Below, piece after piece: positions 1 to 10,827 of a DNA stretch of 64,000 nucleotides. The DNA comes from Desarmillaria ectypa (lineage: Eukaryota; Basidiomycota; Agaricomycetes; Agaricales; Physalacriaceae). Positions within the stretch are counted from its first letter, which is position 1. Each line of letters starts with the position of its first letter. The notes under the pieces were generated by a model. It did not search any database, was not told the origin of the DNA, and saw nothing but the letters and a program-made list of their open reading frames with translations. The DNA lies in assembly GCA_030407005.1 (NCBI GenBank), contig JAUDYN010000005.1, positions 2,232,001 through 2,296,000 on the forward strand, read 5' to 3'. Made by a program: the position numbers and the translations under genes.

Positions 1-378
1 GACTTGTTCGGCTACCGCTTCTAATTGGTCAGAGGGTAGGGAACGGTCCAACAAATTATGCCCCGGAAGCTTGGTCATGATAGTGTATGTGGAATCTCCG
101 ACTACGAAAGAATCGAGGAGCCGGGGTATTGGTAGGTCAGAGCAGGTCGCATTCAAGAATCGTAGAGCGTCGGCCTCGGTGCTGACCGTCCGAGGCGTCT
201 TCTTCATGACAATGGGTATGCCAAAACGAAAGAGGCGGACTCTGTGAGAGTCATTGGATCGCTCGGTCGTGAAAAGGTAGTAAAAGGTAAACTTGACAGT
301 GGGAACGACCCTGCGCGTAAACCACGAATAGATGGTTGGCGCGAAGAATGGTAGTGGCCAGACATGCGACGTCGGTGC
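1..378 (-). CDS. APH/protein-kinase-like protein, partial (runs off the left edge)
   Basis: One reading frame on the minus strand is open from about 378 to the window edge. It reads as the N-terminal lobe of the fungal aminoglycoside-phosphotransferase/kinase-like fold. Visible pieces are a basic VMKK stretch in the position of the nucleotide-binding lysine, then EADALRFL, then LPIPRLLDSF, then YTIMTKLPGHNLLDRSL, which resembles the hinge between the lobes in this family. The catalytic HGD and DFD motifs would lie beyond the window. The family includes small-molecule phosphotransferases and many fungal proteins of unknown substrate, so no substrate is assigned. I could not settle the start: an ATG at 460 lies in a different frame and would need an intron ending at the CAG before 378. 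Identification is from motif memory, not a search. Confidence 0.6.
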
Positions 379-748
379 CTGCAGGACGAGTCAGCGAGTG
401 CTCTTGAGGGTCACGAGGCGTGGAATAAAACCTTATCATCGTTGCTTTCTTCCATTTCACGTCCGAGTGCCTCCTCGAAGATAAATGCTAATACGGTCGT
501 ATGAGAGCTAGAAAACGGAGGCGCAGCGAAAGCAAGTACTCACAGTAGAATACCGGGAGGCAGCAGCAGCCGCTCACCACATCTAGGTTGCAGTACAAGT
601 TAGCAACAATCAATGAGCCGGGGTGTATCGTGGATAGAGAACATGATGTTAGCGGAATTTGAAAATAGCCGGGAAGGCGTAGCCAAGCATTGACACCAAG
701 CTTAATTACGACTGTCCGCTACTTAATTTGTTACTCAAGTTATCCGCC
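379..748. other. intergenic, no gene recognised
   Basis: This stretch holds the presumed 5' end and promoter of the kinase-like gene on the minus strand and the leader of the DUF7918 pseudogene on the plus strand. A short first exon of the kinase-like gene may lie between 379 and 460. I see no other supportable feature. Confidence 0.4.
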
Positions 749-1742
749 ATGCTCGCCTAAGATCATTTCTCTACTTGGGTCACCGTTGAAGGTGTCCAGT
801 AGAGGAATACCGGGTCGAGGTTATGATGCCAGGTAGAGTCACCTGTTGGATTCCGGAAGCAAACAATGTACTAGGAGCCCTTGATTTGAGCCCTTCCATG
901 CGACTCTGGTCCCGGTGTCGTACTAGACGTTTGCGATTCACTACAAGGACAACAAATTTGCTTTCCTTGCCAGAACCATTGCACACGTCGACGGAAAACA
1001 ATGTGGATACCATAGCATCCGACCGGAATCCCGTAGACACCAAGGCTTCATGGATGGAATCCAAACCACAAAGACTTCTCGGTTGCCGTTTATGTTTTCG
1101 AATATCAATCTCTCAGCTGGATACCATATTTTTCACTAAGTGACGGATCGATACTCATCTTGATCCTGCAGATGACCGCGATTTACTAGACTAGTCGACT
1201 CAGAACGTTTGCGAAATACAGGTCGAGATAGTAAAATGCCTCAGAGAAAAAGGAGAAGGCTACCGTGATGTCCTATAAACCCCAAGAGTAGTGACAGATC
1301 CACGAGGGAGAGAGAGAGAAAAGGGGCCGACCACGAAACTTCAGACTCAGGAATTCTTTCATTTTCTCTTTCAAATACAGACCATCGGGTATGTTATTGT
1401 GGCTCTATTCATATCGTACACATGACCAGGTGTACTGCAAGAGAATGACATCGTGCTACCCCCTAGACCAATGTCGCATTCACCTACTGGTATCATCGAT
1501 ATTTCTAACAGTGATGGCGCGGATATTGAAGATAAGGAGATTGGTGCTCTCAGGGTTAGCACCCCCGTATATTGCATTTGAATAGGTATATTTATCATTC
1601 CCAACATACTGGACTGCAGGCTCATGAGGGTAAAAAATTTCGTCATGATAATGCCTCAGCGGGAAGTATTAGAAAGATCAAGATCAAGCTTGAAATAGTT
1701 GAGGTGGAGGATCCAGGTCAAGTTATTGACTTGACGGTATAA
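749..1742 (+). pseudogene. DUF7918-family gene, disabled
   Basis: The frame shows the layout of the basidiomycete DUF7918 family, of unknown function. Exon 1 has FSTWVTVEGV, then EEYRVEV and VTCWIPEANN. After an intron at 868-926, exon 2 (from 927) has TFAIHYKDN, AHVDG and PFMFSNINLS. Later exons carry FKYRPS, VLQENDIVLPPRP and a C-terminal IDLTV ending at the TAA 1740-1742. Two lesions break it: codon 4 after the only suitable ATG (749-751) is TAA, and one base is missing between EGV and EEYR. Either could be a sequencing error, but both together argue for a pseudogene. It is the first of four DUF7918 loci in 12 kb. Confidence 0.65.
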
Positions 1743-1915
1743 GAATTCTATGAAGCCTCTGGAAACAATTGCAATAATGTAATATGAATGTATGTAGAAA
1801 TCCTGTAGACTTGTCAAATACCTAGTCAACCCGGTCTTATGTACCGGACTACAACTTCACGTGATGTTGTTCTTTCTTTTTCCTGTACATATCTCGCTTG
1901 TACCTCGAATTGGCA

Positions 1916-2130
1916 ATGCCCCGCTATGACAACTTTTCGGCGTGGATAGCCATCAAAGGCATTGAGACAGAAGAATACCAGATCAAGAAAGATGGAAATA
2001 AGGTTACCTGTTGGATTGCATCTGAAGAAAACTTAAGAACCGCCATCAGGTTTCCAGTAGCACTAATGAATTTCGCGAGGGGTGGAAAGGCTCTTCTCTC
2101 ATATCTGATGTATCCAGCCTCCACTTGTAA
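1916..2130 (+). pseudogene. DUF7918-family fragment
   Basis: A clean DUF7918 first exon begins at ATG 1916: YDNFSAWIAIKGIE, then TEEYQIKKDG and VTCWIASEEN. The normal exon 2 start is recognisable as EFREGWKGSS, but no usable GT splice donor sits between the two pieces, and the frame meets TAA at 2128-2130. No later exons (FKYRPLDVLQ or the IDLT tail) follow in the next kilobase. I read it as a truncated copy lying tandem to the pseudogene upstream. It could instead be a short functional protein, which seems less likely. Confidence 0.55.
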
Positions 2131-3054
2131 GCAACCAATGACCATCTCGCACTTCCGCTGACTAAGAGCTGGATTCTAAATAAGTTGGGCGAGATATATG
2201 GAGATGGAACTTTGTAGTTATCTGCTGGAACATTGGGTTGGTGAATTGTGTGATCGGGCCACAATCGATAAACACTTTTCATTGACTTTTTGAGTTGGTG
2301 CGTACATTTAAAATCTTACCAATGTTGTTTGTGAAATATGAGACCCAACATTGGCGATAGAGGGTCAGAGCTATTCGAATATGCCCTCATTCCTATTGCA
2401 GAGTAAGAAACCTCATGAGCTGTTAGATGGCTGCTGAACCTGACGAACACAGACGTTAGACCCAACAGCATCATGACTTATTAAGCCTGGAGACTTTAAA
2501 AATCTTACATATGATCTTATGGAATGCACCTTCCCAGCCTATAAATGAGGAGAGGGGCTATGACCAGAGTCACAGTCGTCTTTGCTACTCCCGCTCGGAA
2601 AGCGATTTACTCGCTGGAGCCTGTCGCGGTAGTGAGAATAATATTTCGAACAACCCACATTGGTAGCCAGAAAACTTAGTGACGACATTCTCCGGTTGAG
2701 TATTTCAGCTAATGTATCAAGAATCGTGTTAAGCATGCTTCTTAGCGATCTCGGATTGACGCTCGCTTGTGCGACTTTGAAACGCACCAATATGCATTAG
2801 GAGGCCAAACCCTGGTATCTATTTATATGACTTTAGAAGTTGTTACAGCTACTGTCATTATTCTCATCGCCTAATATGGGCTGGAAATCACGACACCTTT
2901 CGTACTTTTTAATACTGTGATGCTCCACGCCACCCTGGCGCCAAGTGATGGTGCTAACGGACATCTTCACAAAGCGGTCTCGTGGTTGATGTCATGCTTA
3001 TCCTGCGACTGCCGACCTTTGAGCACACACAGCATAGAAAAAGGATAATTAACC
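2131..3054. other. intergenic, no gene recognised
   Basis: Only short open frames on both strands, none with a recognisable motif or plausible splice pattern. An 83-codon minus-strand frame at 2539-2790 resembles nothing I know. The right end is presumably the 3' flank of the F-box gene. Confidence 0.4.
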
Positions 3055-4240
3055 TCACGAGATGGCATGTACTCGTAAGATCCCAACGCTGCGCATCCGT
3101 TTCAATACGTCGGCTTCGATCGCTGATCTATCACCTGCATCGAAAGATACATCTATGTCTACCTTTCGTAGATTGGAATGAGTGAGAAAAGCTTTCTCCA
3201 ATTCCGGCCATGGCAGAACCGTGAGATCATCTATTGAATGGATACGAATGCTTAAAGACACGTCTTCGAGCACGTTCGACGTGATAGTTGAAAGAAGGTC
3301 AGGCAGAACCGGTCTCATGATGCACTCTCCATTACATGTGAGGTCGATATTTTCAATGTGAAGAGTACGGAGGTCGGTTTGACAGGACAAATGGAGCACC
3401 GTGGAGACATCTGCTATGGAATGTGTACGTATTAGCTTGGCATAGTAGCATTTCAGCATACTTACCAGCTGGGTCCAGTTTATTCTGGTGCCGTGAGAAC
3501 GACAGCAGAAGGTGGCGAAGGTTTGAGCCCAAAGTATCAAGGGCGCGACGGACGTAAGGCAGGTCATCGACCGTGATGTTCCGCAACCGAATTGTGTGTA
3601 TGTCCGGCGAACGTGCGGCGCCAAGACATGCTAGGAACACCGGTATGCCTTCATCTGCATTAAGCTCCACAGTCTTTAGCCCGGGGGGTATGTGTAGTTG
3701 TTCCGCCGATTGCACAGCGTGCTCTAGGTACTTGGAAAACTGAAGATGCGCCGAAAAATGCTGGAGGACAGGAAATCTGCATAATATCTGCACGATGGTA
3801 CGCAGGTCATGAGATACGAGAGAATCGAGCTCAAGCTGCTCCAGGCGAGCAAACTGGCCAAGCAGATAAATAATATGGTTCTGGTCTGGAATTGGGTATG
3901 CTGTCCAGTCGAGGTGGGCCAGCCTGATGACACGTACATTTGAGACACGGGTGAGACTATTAAATTTCAGCACCCGGTCAAATGGTATGTTCTCCATTGA
4001 GGGACGTGTGGCATTGTCATCGAATTCGATCCGTGAGATATACGACGCGAAGGTGCATCCTGGCGCTTTGAGCAGGCGAAAAAACTCTGCAGCCCGCCAC
4101 GGCCAGAGCCGGGCAGTGGCAAAGCCGTTGAACCGACTGCGAGCGAGCCACTGGGAACAGACGAGTGCACATGTGCTCAACGAGGTAAGGTCATTGTGCA
4201 GAAGGTCGATGATAAAATCAGTGAGCTCTGGAGGAAGCAT
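3055..4240 (-). CDS. F-box protein with leucine-rich C-terminal region
   Basis: Two exons join cleanly: 4240-3466 and 3413-3055, with a 52-nt GT-AG intron (3414-3465), giving 377 residues. The start at 4240 is chosen because the protein then begins MLPPELTDFIIDLLHND, the fungal F-box opening, followed by LVCSQWLARSR; an ATG 90 bases upstream only adds unrelated residues. F-box proteins bind Skp1 in SCF ubiquitin ligases and recruit substrates through the rest of the chain. Here the remainder has repeated leucine-rich stretches (RLEQLELDSL, LKTVELNADE, LRTLHIENIDL), typical of the large and variable basidiomycete F-box/LRR-like set. The target is unknown. A TATA-like run (tatttatatc) lies just upstream on the minus strand near 4275. 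Confidence 0.8.
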
Positions 4241-4569
4241 GGGCAAGAACTGGTGAGAAAGAAAGCGAGCTCCAGTATTTATATCGGCTATATATCTAGT
4301 ACTGCTGCAATGCCGCCCACATGACCTCAAGTATCACGCATTGAATCTGGTTCAGACAGCGGGTAGGCCCCAATCGAGGGGAACCGACGAAAATAGCGAT
4401 TTTCCAGGACCAGTACCAGACAGAAACGGATGGATAGAGGTGGGTACCCCTTCTTTCGTTGCAAGCGGCGGAACGTCCAGCATTGAAGAATACTCTGCTA
4501 ACGAAAGGATACGTAGTAGAGAGAAAGTGGCACGTGGTATTTCAGTTAACTCAGTCTTCCACCATCATC

Positions 4570-5860
4570 ATGACTTCCAACGGCAGCGAAACAGAAACTC
4601 AGACAGTCACCGTCGTCGTACCAAATACTCAGAAAAAGGCGAAAAAGTTGACGAAGCCAGCGCGTAAGCAGGTCAAGCCAGGCGAAGTAGAGAAGAAAGA
4701 GACACCTCAGACGGGGAAAGAATACAGTTCGTTAAGTTGTTCTTATATCTCTGCCTTCATGCTCACTGTTCTCTCAAAGATATCTGGTACAATAAATGGG
4801 CTGGTGGTGATAGAGAAGACAGCTACTCCAAGTGCGCAATATCTAACTGCGGTTCCACCGTCTACTTACCCCTTCTCCAGCAAAGTAAAATCCCAAACGA
4901 GATGCAACATCAAGAAAGACTCCGGACTGACCCGCGCCAACATGACTGGGATGAAGTACTGCTGTCTTTTCTTCGCCCGTGGCTGTTGTCCATACGGTTG
5001 GGAATGCGAATATCTGCATTGTCTCCCCGATCCAGAGGACGCGCTGCCCGACAGCTCAAAAGACTGTTTTGCGCGCGACAAGTTCGCAGACTATCGTGAT
5101 GACATGGGTGGTGTGGGTAGTTTCAACAGGATGAATCGCACTCTCTACGTTGGACGGATCAAGGAGACGGGGAATGGCCTCGAGACGGAGGAAGTCGTCC
5201 GGAGGCATTTCAAGGAGTTTGGGCAGATAGAGCATGGTCAGCAAGCATTTTTACAAACTCTATCTCGTATTTGACTCTTTTTCAGATGATTCTGAGACGG
5301 GGTGGGCCGTCAAGGTACTGCAGTACCGAAGTGTCGCTTTCGTCACCTACGTATCTGAGCTGCACGCGCAGTTTGCCAAAGAGGCAATGGCCTGCCAATC
5401 TCTAGACAACGACGAGATTCTCAATGTTCGATGGGCCACTGAGGATCCTAATCCGACCTCCAAGGTTTTGGAGAAGAGACGCCTGGAGACGATGGGTCAA
5501 GAGGTCATCCGCTCCAAAATGGACCCCCGTATTGTTGATGCTATGAGGACAATCAGAGCATTGGAAGATGGTGATTTACTTGACGAGGAGGGAAATGTAG
5601 TGCAGGATGATGGAGAGGACAGTGAAGAACCTGAAAGCAAGCGTCGGCGGCTAGATGTTGAAGCATCTTTTCCATCATCTCCTCCGCCGGAAGCGCCATC
5701 AAAACCAGTTGGGCTATTGAGCGCCGATGTCATGGAGGGTCTTAAATATTTCGCAGAGATTCGGCAGCAGAATGGCGCGTCTTTTGTCAAGCCTAGAAGC
5801 GCCCCAACAGTGCCAATTGGACTAAATCTTGCCGGCTATGGAAGTGATGATGAGGACTAG
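4570..5860 (+). CDS. CWC2: pre-mRNA splicing factor Cwc2
   Basis: Four exons (4570-4726, 4780-4831, 4881-5236, 5286-5860) total 1140 nt and encode 379 residues in one frame. Cwc2 is a subunit of the Prp19-associated (NineTeen) complex; it contacts U6 snRNA and helps form the spliceosome active site. Visible features: a lysine-rich N-terminus; the Torus-region signature IWYNKWAGGDRED; a CCCH zinc finger within CCLFFARGCCPYGWECEYLH; an RRM from about TLYVGRI to VRWATEDPNP, with RNP1-like SVAFVTY; then a helical linker and an acidic, Lys/Arg-rich tail ending GYGSDDED. The start follows a CATCATC leader and is the first ATG giving the usual short basic N-terminus. The stop lies 39 bp from the stop of the converging TMA46 gene. 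Confidence 0.93.
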
Positions 5861-5899
5861 GTGCATTGTATCCTTATGTACGTTAATAACAATGCGACT

Positions 5900-7279
5900 T
5901 CATTCTTGACCTCCCCCGCTACCCTCAGCGCCGCCCTCTCGAATGCCTTGAATGGCATAGTCATGGCCCTCCTCTGCAGCGTCTGCCTCCGCTTTTTCTT
6001 TCAAATATTTTTCAAACTCCCAATCTTCAGAGCTATCGTCATCGTCATCTTCGAACCATTCGGGGTTGTATTGGAACTAGATGTACAGTGAACATATGCT
6101 TTGCGTCAAGGTGACTGAATCTTACCAGATCTCTGCCACTCATGCCGACGTTCTTTCCTGCGGCATGCTGAGTGTCTTTGGCTTTGCGCAATGCTTCTTC
6201 TTCTGCCTCTTTTTTGTCCATACGTGTCTTTTTCCAGTGTGCGAATGTTTCTGGCGTCACTGGCGTAAGATTAGGACCCAGTTTGTGACGCTTAATTGTC
6301 GTGAATCATCAAAACACCCTCTTACATTGTTAAAAACATACCTCAACTTCAAGGAATTCTTCGATACTGATGGTATTAGCTTTCGCAGCGGCTTCCAGAG
6401 CCTTCCTCTGAGATTTAAGGACGAAGCCGGGTGGTAGGGCGTGTCGATACATGCAGTTTTCACCATTTGGACATTCCCAGAACCAGCCAAACCTGTGAAT
6501 AATTAAAAGACGCCGAAGGACAATAATTCTCATACATACTTTTCCGTTTCAATGGCTTGAATAAAATGTTTGCAGACAATCTGCAGAATATTAGTGCTGC
6601 AGCATAGGACAACGTGCTACATACATCTGTAGTTGTGCGAGGCTTTCCTGATTTCGAGAGTACGACACTACGGAGCTTTTCCTCATCCCATGTATCCATC
6701 GTATCTGTAGCATTAGTCAATCATGGTCACCCGCTGTGGTCGTAGAGCTTACCTGTGAGTTTGTCCTCTCTCGAATCCTCGTACAAATTCTTCTTCTCTA
6801 CCTTCCGGCCCACATTGACGTCGTGGCTAAACTTGCACTTGCTCCCCTTCTCACAAGTCCCGGACTTGAAGAACACACACAGCACCGTCTTGGGATCAAC
6901 GCCAAACGGCACTTTCTGGGTCTGCACCGGTTTAAAGAATGCCGCCTCCTCCTTTTTGCGTTTCTCTTCTTCCAACTTTGCCTTCTCCCGTAAAGCCTTT
7001 TCCTTTTCCTTCTCGAGCGCAGCACGAGATTTTCCGGTAACGGCTGCTTGGGCTTGGATTTGGGCTACCTGCTGCTTGACCTTGGCTGATTTATTTTTCT
7101 GACGTGGTGGGTAAATGAAGGGTGAGCAAAAAGAGGTGGAGAAAGCGAACGTTTTTCATTCCAAAGGTCTAGACGTCTTAGACGATTAGCACGGTGCATC
7201 AAGGCATCGACGGTCGATTCACCTTGTCCTCCTTGACCTTGTTGGAGGATCCGCTTGCCTTTGCATTTTTCGGTGGCAT
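5900..7279 (-). CDS. TMA46: CCCH zinc-finger, DRG-family regulatory protein (TMA46 / ZC3H15 type)
   Basis: Seven exons on the minus strand (7279-7223, 7098-6753, 6704-6625, 6580-6540, 6492-6342, 6290-6126, 6076-5900) sum to 1017 nt and 338 residues. Proteins of this family bind and stabilise the DRG GTPase (Rbg1 in yeast) and associate with translating ribosomes. It opens [10 protein letters not shown], has a charged coiled-coil with [24 protein letters not shown], then a first CCCH finger ([19 protein letters not shown]) and a second, wider one ending [11 protein letters not shown]. The C-terminal DRG-binding region includes [19 protein letters not shown] and the acidic segment near [14 protein letters not shown]. 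Exons 3 and 4 are only 80 and 41 nt. The 5' end lies 119 bp from the divergent DUF7918 locus. Confidence 0.93.
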
Positions 7280-7398
7280 TGTGGAAGAGAGTCAAGGCCG
7301 CTGCTGTCGACGGAAGAGTGGATGAAGAAGCCAAGTGAGCTTTCGGCGCTCTCCGATTGCGCTGATTTGATTTGTGCATAACTTGTACGGCGACTACA

Positions 7399-8440
7399 AT
7401 GTTGCAATTCGACAATTTCTTTGCCTGGATTGAAGTCGATGATAACCACTTGCCTGACGACATTGTTCACCGTCTCTCTTAGGTCTTTTCTGTGCATTGA
7501 CAACACAGGAATCGCCAATTTGCTACCTCTGGTAGAGTCCACGTTGACGGAGCTTTTGCTGGCAGCCGGCTGCTGAAGGCACCTGGTTGTCCTTCATACA
7601 GGCCCTCCGATGTAGTGACATTGAATTCTTCACGGACCTCAGCGACAACAGCACGACCACTTATTTCCTTCCATAGAACTGACCGGCATGTGGACTAGTC
7701 TTTGTTTCTTGGTTCCGCGGAGCTCTTATGAAAACCTACCAAGACGACGACGAAATGCAAACGGTGGGGTCCATACAGGACTTGGGCGAAATCAGGCCTG
7801 ACATATGGCAAGTTGGCTACTTGTATGTAATCAGAGGGCCAAAGCCAATACAAGCCTTCAACCCCGTCGATAAAATCCACGAACAGTCCAAGAAAGTTGT
7901 CCCTCACTCTGTACAGTAGGCGCGGCTATTTTTCTTTTTGAAACGCGTATGGAATGTGGTAGATTAGGGGCAGAGGTGCCAACCAAACCTGCGGATACAG
8001 TGCAGACAGCCAAAGTTTCTGAACAGGTCACTTTTATATTCTGCTATAGACCACTGGGTGAGCTTGCGACCTTTATAATAACGTGTCTTAATCTGTAAAC
8101 GCCCGTTTTCAGACATATTACAGGCAAATGGGATGGCACCGGCTACGATTAAGCGCCCTGCATCACCGTCGCCCCCTCCCAAACCTGAACCCGAACCGTC
8201 GGAAGACGACGCTGACGAGAAGATCGCTGCTTTGGAGGTTTGACAGTCGTTCACATTTTCGTTCCTCTGCTTAGATCAAAAACCACGTAGGAGCAAATTC
8301 GTCAAATCAGGGAACGCAAGAAAAACAAAGCCAAAGTTGAGGTCAAAAGAAAATTCAAGCAGGAGGGTTCCCATTTGAACGGGGAGGTTATTGATTTGAC
8401 CGGTATTGCTAGCCCTTCCTTGCATTCCTTTTCATGCTGA
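7399..8440 (+). CDS. DUF7918-family protein, probably degenerate at exon 1
   Basis: DUF7918 motifs occur in order on the plus strand: FDNFFAWIEVDD after ATG 7399; ATSGRVHVDG and RTSATTARPLISF (about 7540-7680); DLGEIRPDIWQV and VIRGPKP (about 7780-7850); VTFIFCYRPL up to about 8058; LQANGMAPATIKRPASP after an intron; and a last exon EQIRQIRERKKNK with GEVIDLTG, ending TGA 8438-8440. The usual VTCWI...SE segment at the end of exon 1 is missing and a TAG follows DIVHRLS, so the N-terminus is either altered or dead. One mid-gene junction near 7910-8000 lacks an obvious in-phase GT-AG solution. Function of the family is unknown. It shares a 119-bp divergent promoter region with TMA46. Confidence 0.6.
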
Positions 8441-8885
8441 ATGAATTATGGAGAGGATTGATAACATGATTCGCATAGAATGGCGATATGATTTTTGGTA
8501 TATGGCATGCTAGATTCAAGGCTTCGAGACTTTCCCCATTGGCGGAGTCCTGCGCTTTTGTGATGGTACTCTTGATGCTCTACTGCGTAGCTTGAAACAG
8601 TCCTACAATTCGAGTCATCTAAGCCACCCACCCATTTTTTGCAGATGCTGTGTAAACGTGTTCTTGACTTGGCTGGGCAGAATCCAATAAGACGCCACCA
8701 CGCCATGCCCTGCGATACTGGCAAGCGGAGCCGGCTAACCGCAGTAGCATGGCTACGGCTCAAGTCGTTTGACTGAAAGCGCTAGCACGTCTCTCCCCAC
8801 ACTGCTCCGCAGTACCTTTCAATGGTCTTCGTCACTCTTTGGCGCAGTCGGAGTGGCCAGTTACCGCTTTGGTGCTCTTGATGTG
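8441..8885. other. intergenic, no gene recognised
   Basis: This is the 3' flank of the DUF7918 locus and the upstream region of the actin gene. The minus-strand open frame at 8446-8763 shows no family motif and I do not support it. Apart from the TATA box at its right end I see nothing. Confidence 0.4.
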
Positions 8886-8892
8886 TATAAAA
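8886..8892 (+). promoter_or_regulatory. TATA box of the actin gene
   Basis: A perfect TATAAAA lies 43 bp upstream of the actin ATG at 8935. The distance implies a very short 5' leader if it is used. The call rests on motif and position only. Confidence 0.55.
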
Positions 8893-8934
8893 CCAAGGAT
8901 GTCTGCGCCTTGTAATACCAACAAATTCCTCGCT

Positions 8935-10541
8935 ATGGATGATGACATCGCTGCTCTTGTTGGTCTTCCATAATATTGTCTTTCTGTTCGTTGGTGACAA
9001 AGATCATAACATCAGGTAATCGACAATGGTTCTGGCATGTGCAAAGCTGGGTGTGAGTTTTTTGTATCATCATTATGTTCTCAACTAACGCGTTTTTTCA
9101 GTCGCAGGTATGATCTGCTTTTGATCCGGTTCTCGCTAAGCCAACGTTTCTAGGCGACGACGCGCCTCGTGCTGTTTTCCCGTCAGTTAACAGGCTCCTA
9201 GCTGTGAATCTTAACCAACATCCATTCTAGATCCATCGTCGGTCGTCCCCGTCTGCATAATGTCATGGTCGGGATGGGTAATAAGGACACGTACGTTGGG
9301 TAAGTGTTTTCTACTGTCAGCTGCCGATGAACGTAACTGGAACGATTTTATCAGCGATGAAGCCCAAGCCAAGCGGGGCATCTTGACCTTGAAGTATCCC
9401 ATCGAGCATGGCATTGTCACCAACTGGGACGACATGGAGAAGATCTGGCACCACACGTTCTTCAACGAGCTCCGCGTCGCCCCCGAGGAACACCCCGTGC
9501 TTCTGACAGAGGCGCCCAGGAATCCCAAAGCTAACAGGGAGAAGATGACCCAGCTCATGTTCGAGACTTTCAACGTACCGGCGTTTTACGTCTCTATCCA
9601 AGCGGTCCTCTCCCTTTACGCTACAGGTCGTACTACCGGCATCGTCTTGGACTCGGGCGACGGCGTCTCCCATACTGTCCCGATTTATGAAGGTTTCTCT
9701 CTTCCGCACGCTATCTTCCGCATGGATCTAGCCGGTCGTGACATTACTAATCAGCTCGTCAAGAATTTGGGAGAGCGAGGGTACAGCCTGGGCAATAGCT
9801 CTGCCGAACGCGAAATCGTTCGCGACATTAAGGAGAAGCTCTGCTATGTTGCTCTCGATTTTGACCAGGAGCTGGATACGTCCATGAGGTCCTCGACGAT
9901 TGAGAAGGACTATGAGTTGCCGGACGGTCAGGTCATCACCATCGGCAACGAAAGGTTAGCTATCTCCTATTAGTTGTAGACTTCTGTGCTAAATCCATTC
10001 TAGATTCCGTGCGCCTGAGGTATTATTCAACCCTGCCATGCTTGGAATGGAGGCTGCTGGTGTCCATGAGACTACGTGAGCGGCTTGATCAAAGCACCAG
10101 GTTTGGAATATATACTAATGATTTGCTCCAGGTACAATTCCATCTACAAATGCGATTTGGACATCCGCCGCGAACTGTACAATAACATCGTCCTCTCTGG
10201 AGGCACTACCATGTTCCCTGGTTTGCCTGATCGCATGCAGAAGGAGATGACTGCTTTGGCTCCGACTAGTATCAAGGCATGCCCTGCGCCGCGTCCTTCT
10301 TTACTTGCTGCTAATATGTTTCTCCGTTTCAGGTTAAAGTTGTCGCCTCTCCTGAGAGGAAATACTCCGTCTGGATCGGCGGCTCTATCTTGGGGTCGCT
10401 TAGTACGTTCCAGAGCATGTGGATCTCCAAGCAGGAGTACGACGAAAGTGGGCCCAGTATCGTCCATCGCAGTGAGTTTCTTGCTTGAACATACTCGGCC
10501 TGCTTAGCATCTTACGCATTCAATTTCCAGAATGCTTCTGA
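8935..10541 (+). CDS. actin, divergent paralogue, ten exons
   Basis: Ten exons sum to 1131 nt, 376 residues: 8935-8958, 9016-9052, 9102-9107, 9154-9181, 9231-9299, 9355-9954, 10004-10075, 10132-10276, 10333-10471, 10531-10541. Actin is the ATP-binding filament protein of cables, patches and the contractile ring. Visible are [20 protein letters not shown] (phosphate loop 1), [13 protein letters not shown] (loop 2), [24 protein letters not shown] and the C-terminal [17 protein letters not shown]. Exon 3 is a 6-nt microexon supplying most of the F-A-G junction. The intron after 10276 is GC-AG (donor GCATGC). Unusual residues for actin include ASPER where APPER is the norm, [10 protein letters not shown], and a changed stretch [18 protein letters not shown]. 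Length and motifs make a folded actin likely; the divergence suggests a second, specialised copy. Confidence 0.93.
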
Positions 10542-10827
10542 CCACCCAGCTTACTAACGGGTTTTCTATATGTACTTATACTCCAATGTGTCAATGCAAT
10601 ATCGTTTGCCGTTATATTTTGAGAAGACTGAACCTAGCAGTGGGCTCTGCATCCATGTCACAGATTACGAAAAAGTGATAAATAATTATGCGGACAGTGT
10701 TCTGCACGAGCTCTGGGTACTCCAACGATGGTGAAAGCGATCGATAACAACGTGGAAATAAAGACTAATCGAATAAGATATGGGGAAACGATGTGCTGAT
10801 AGGTATTCCATAATCAAGGTCGAACCC

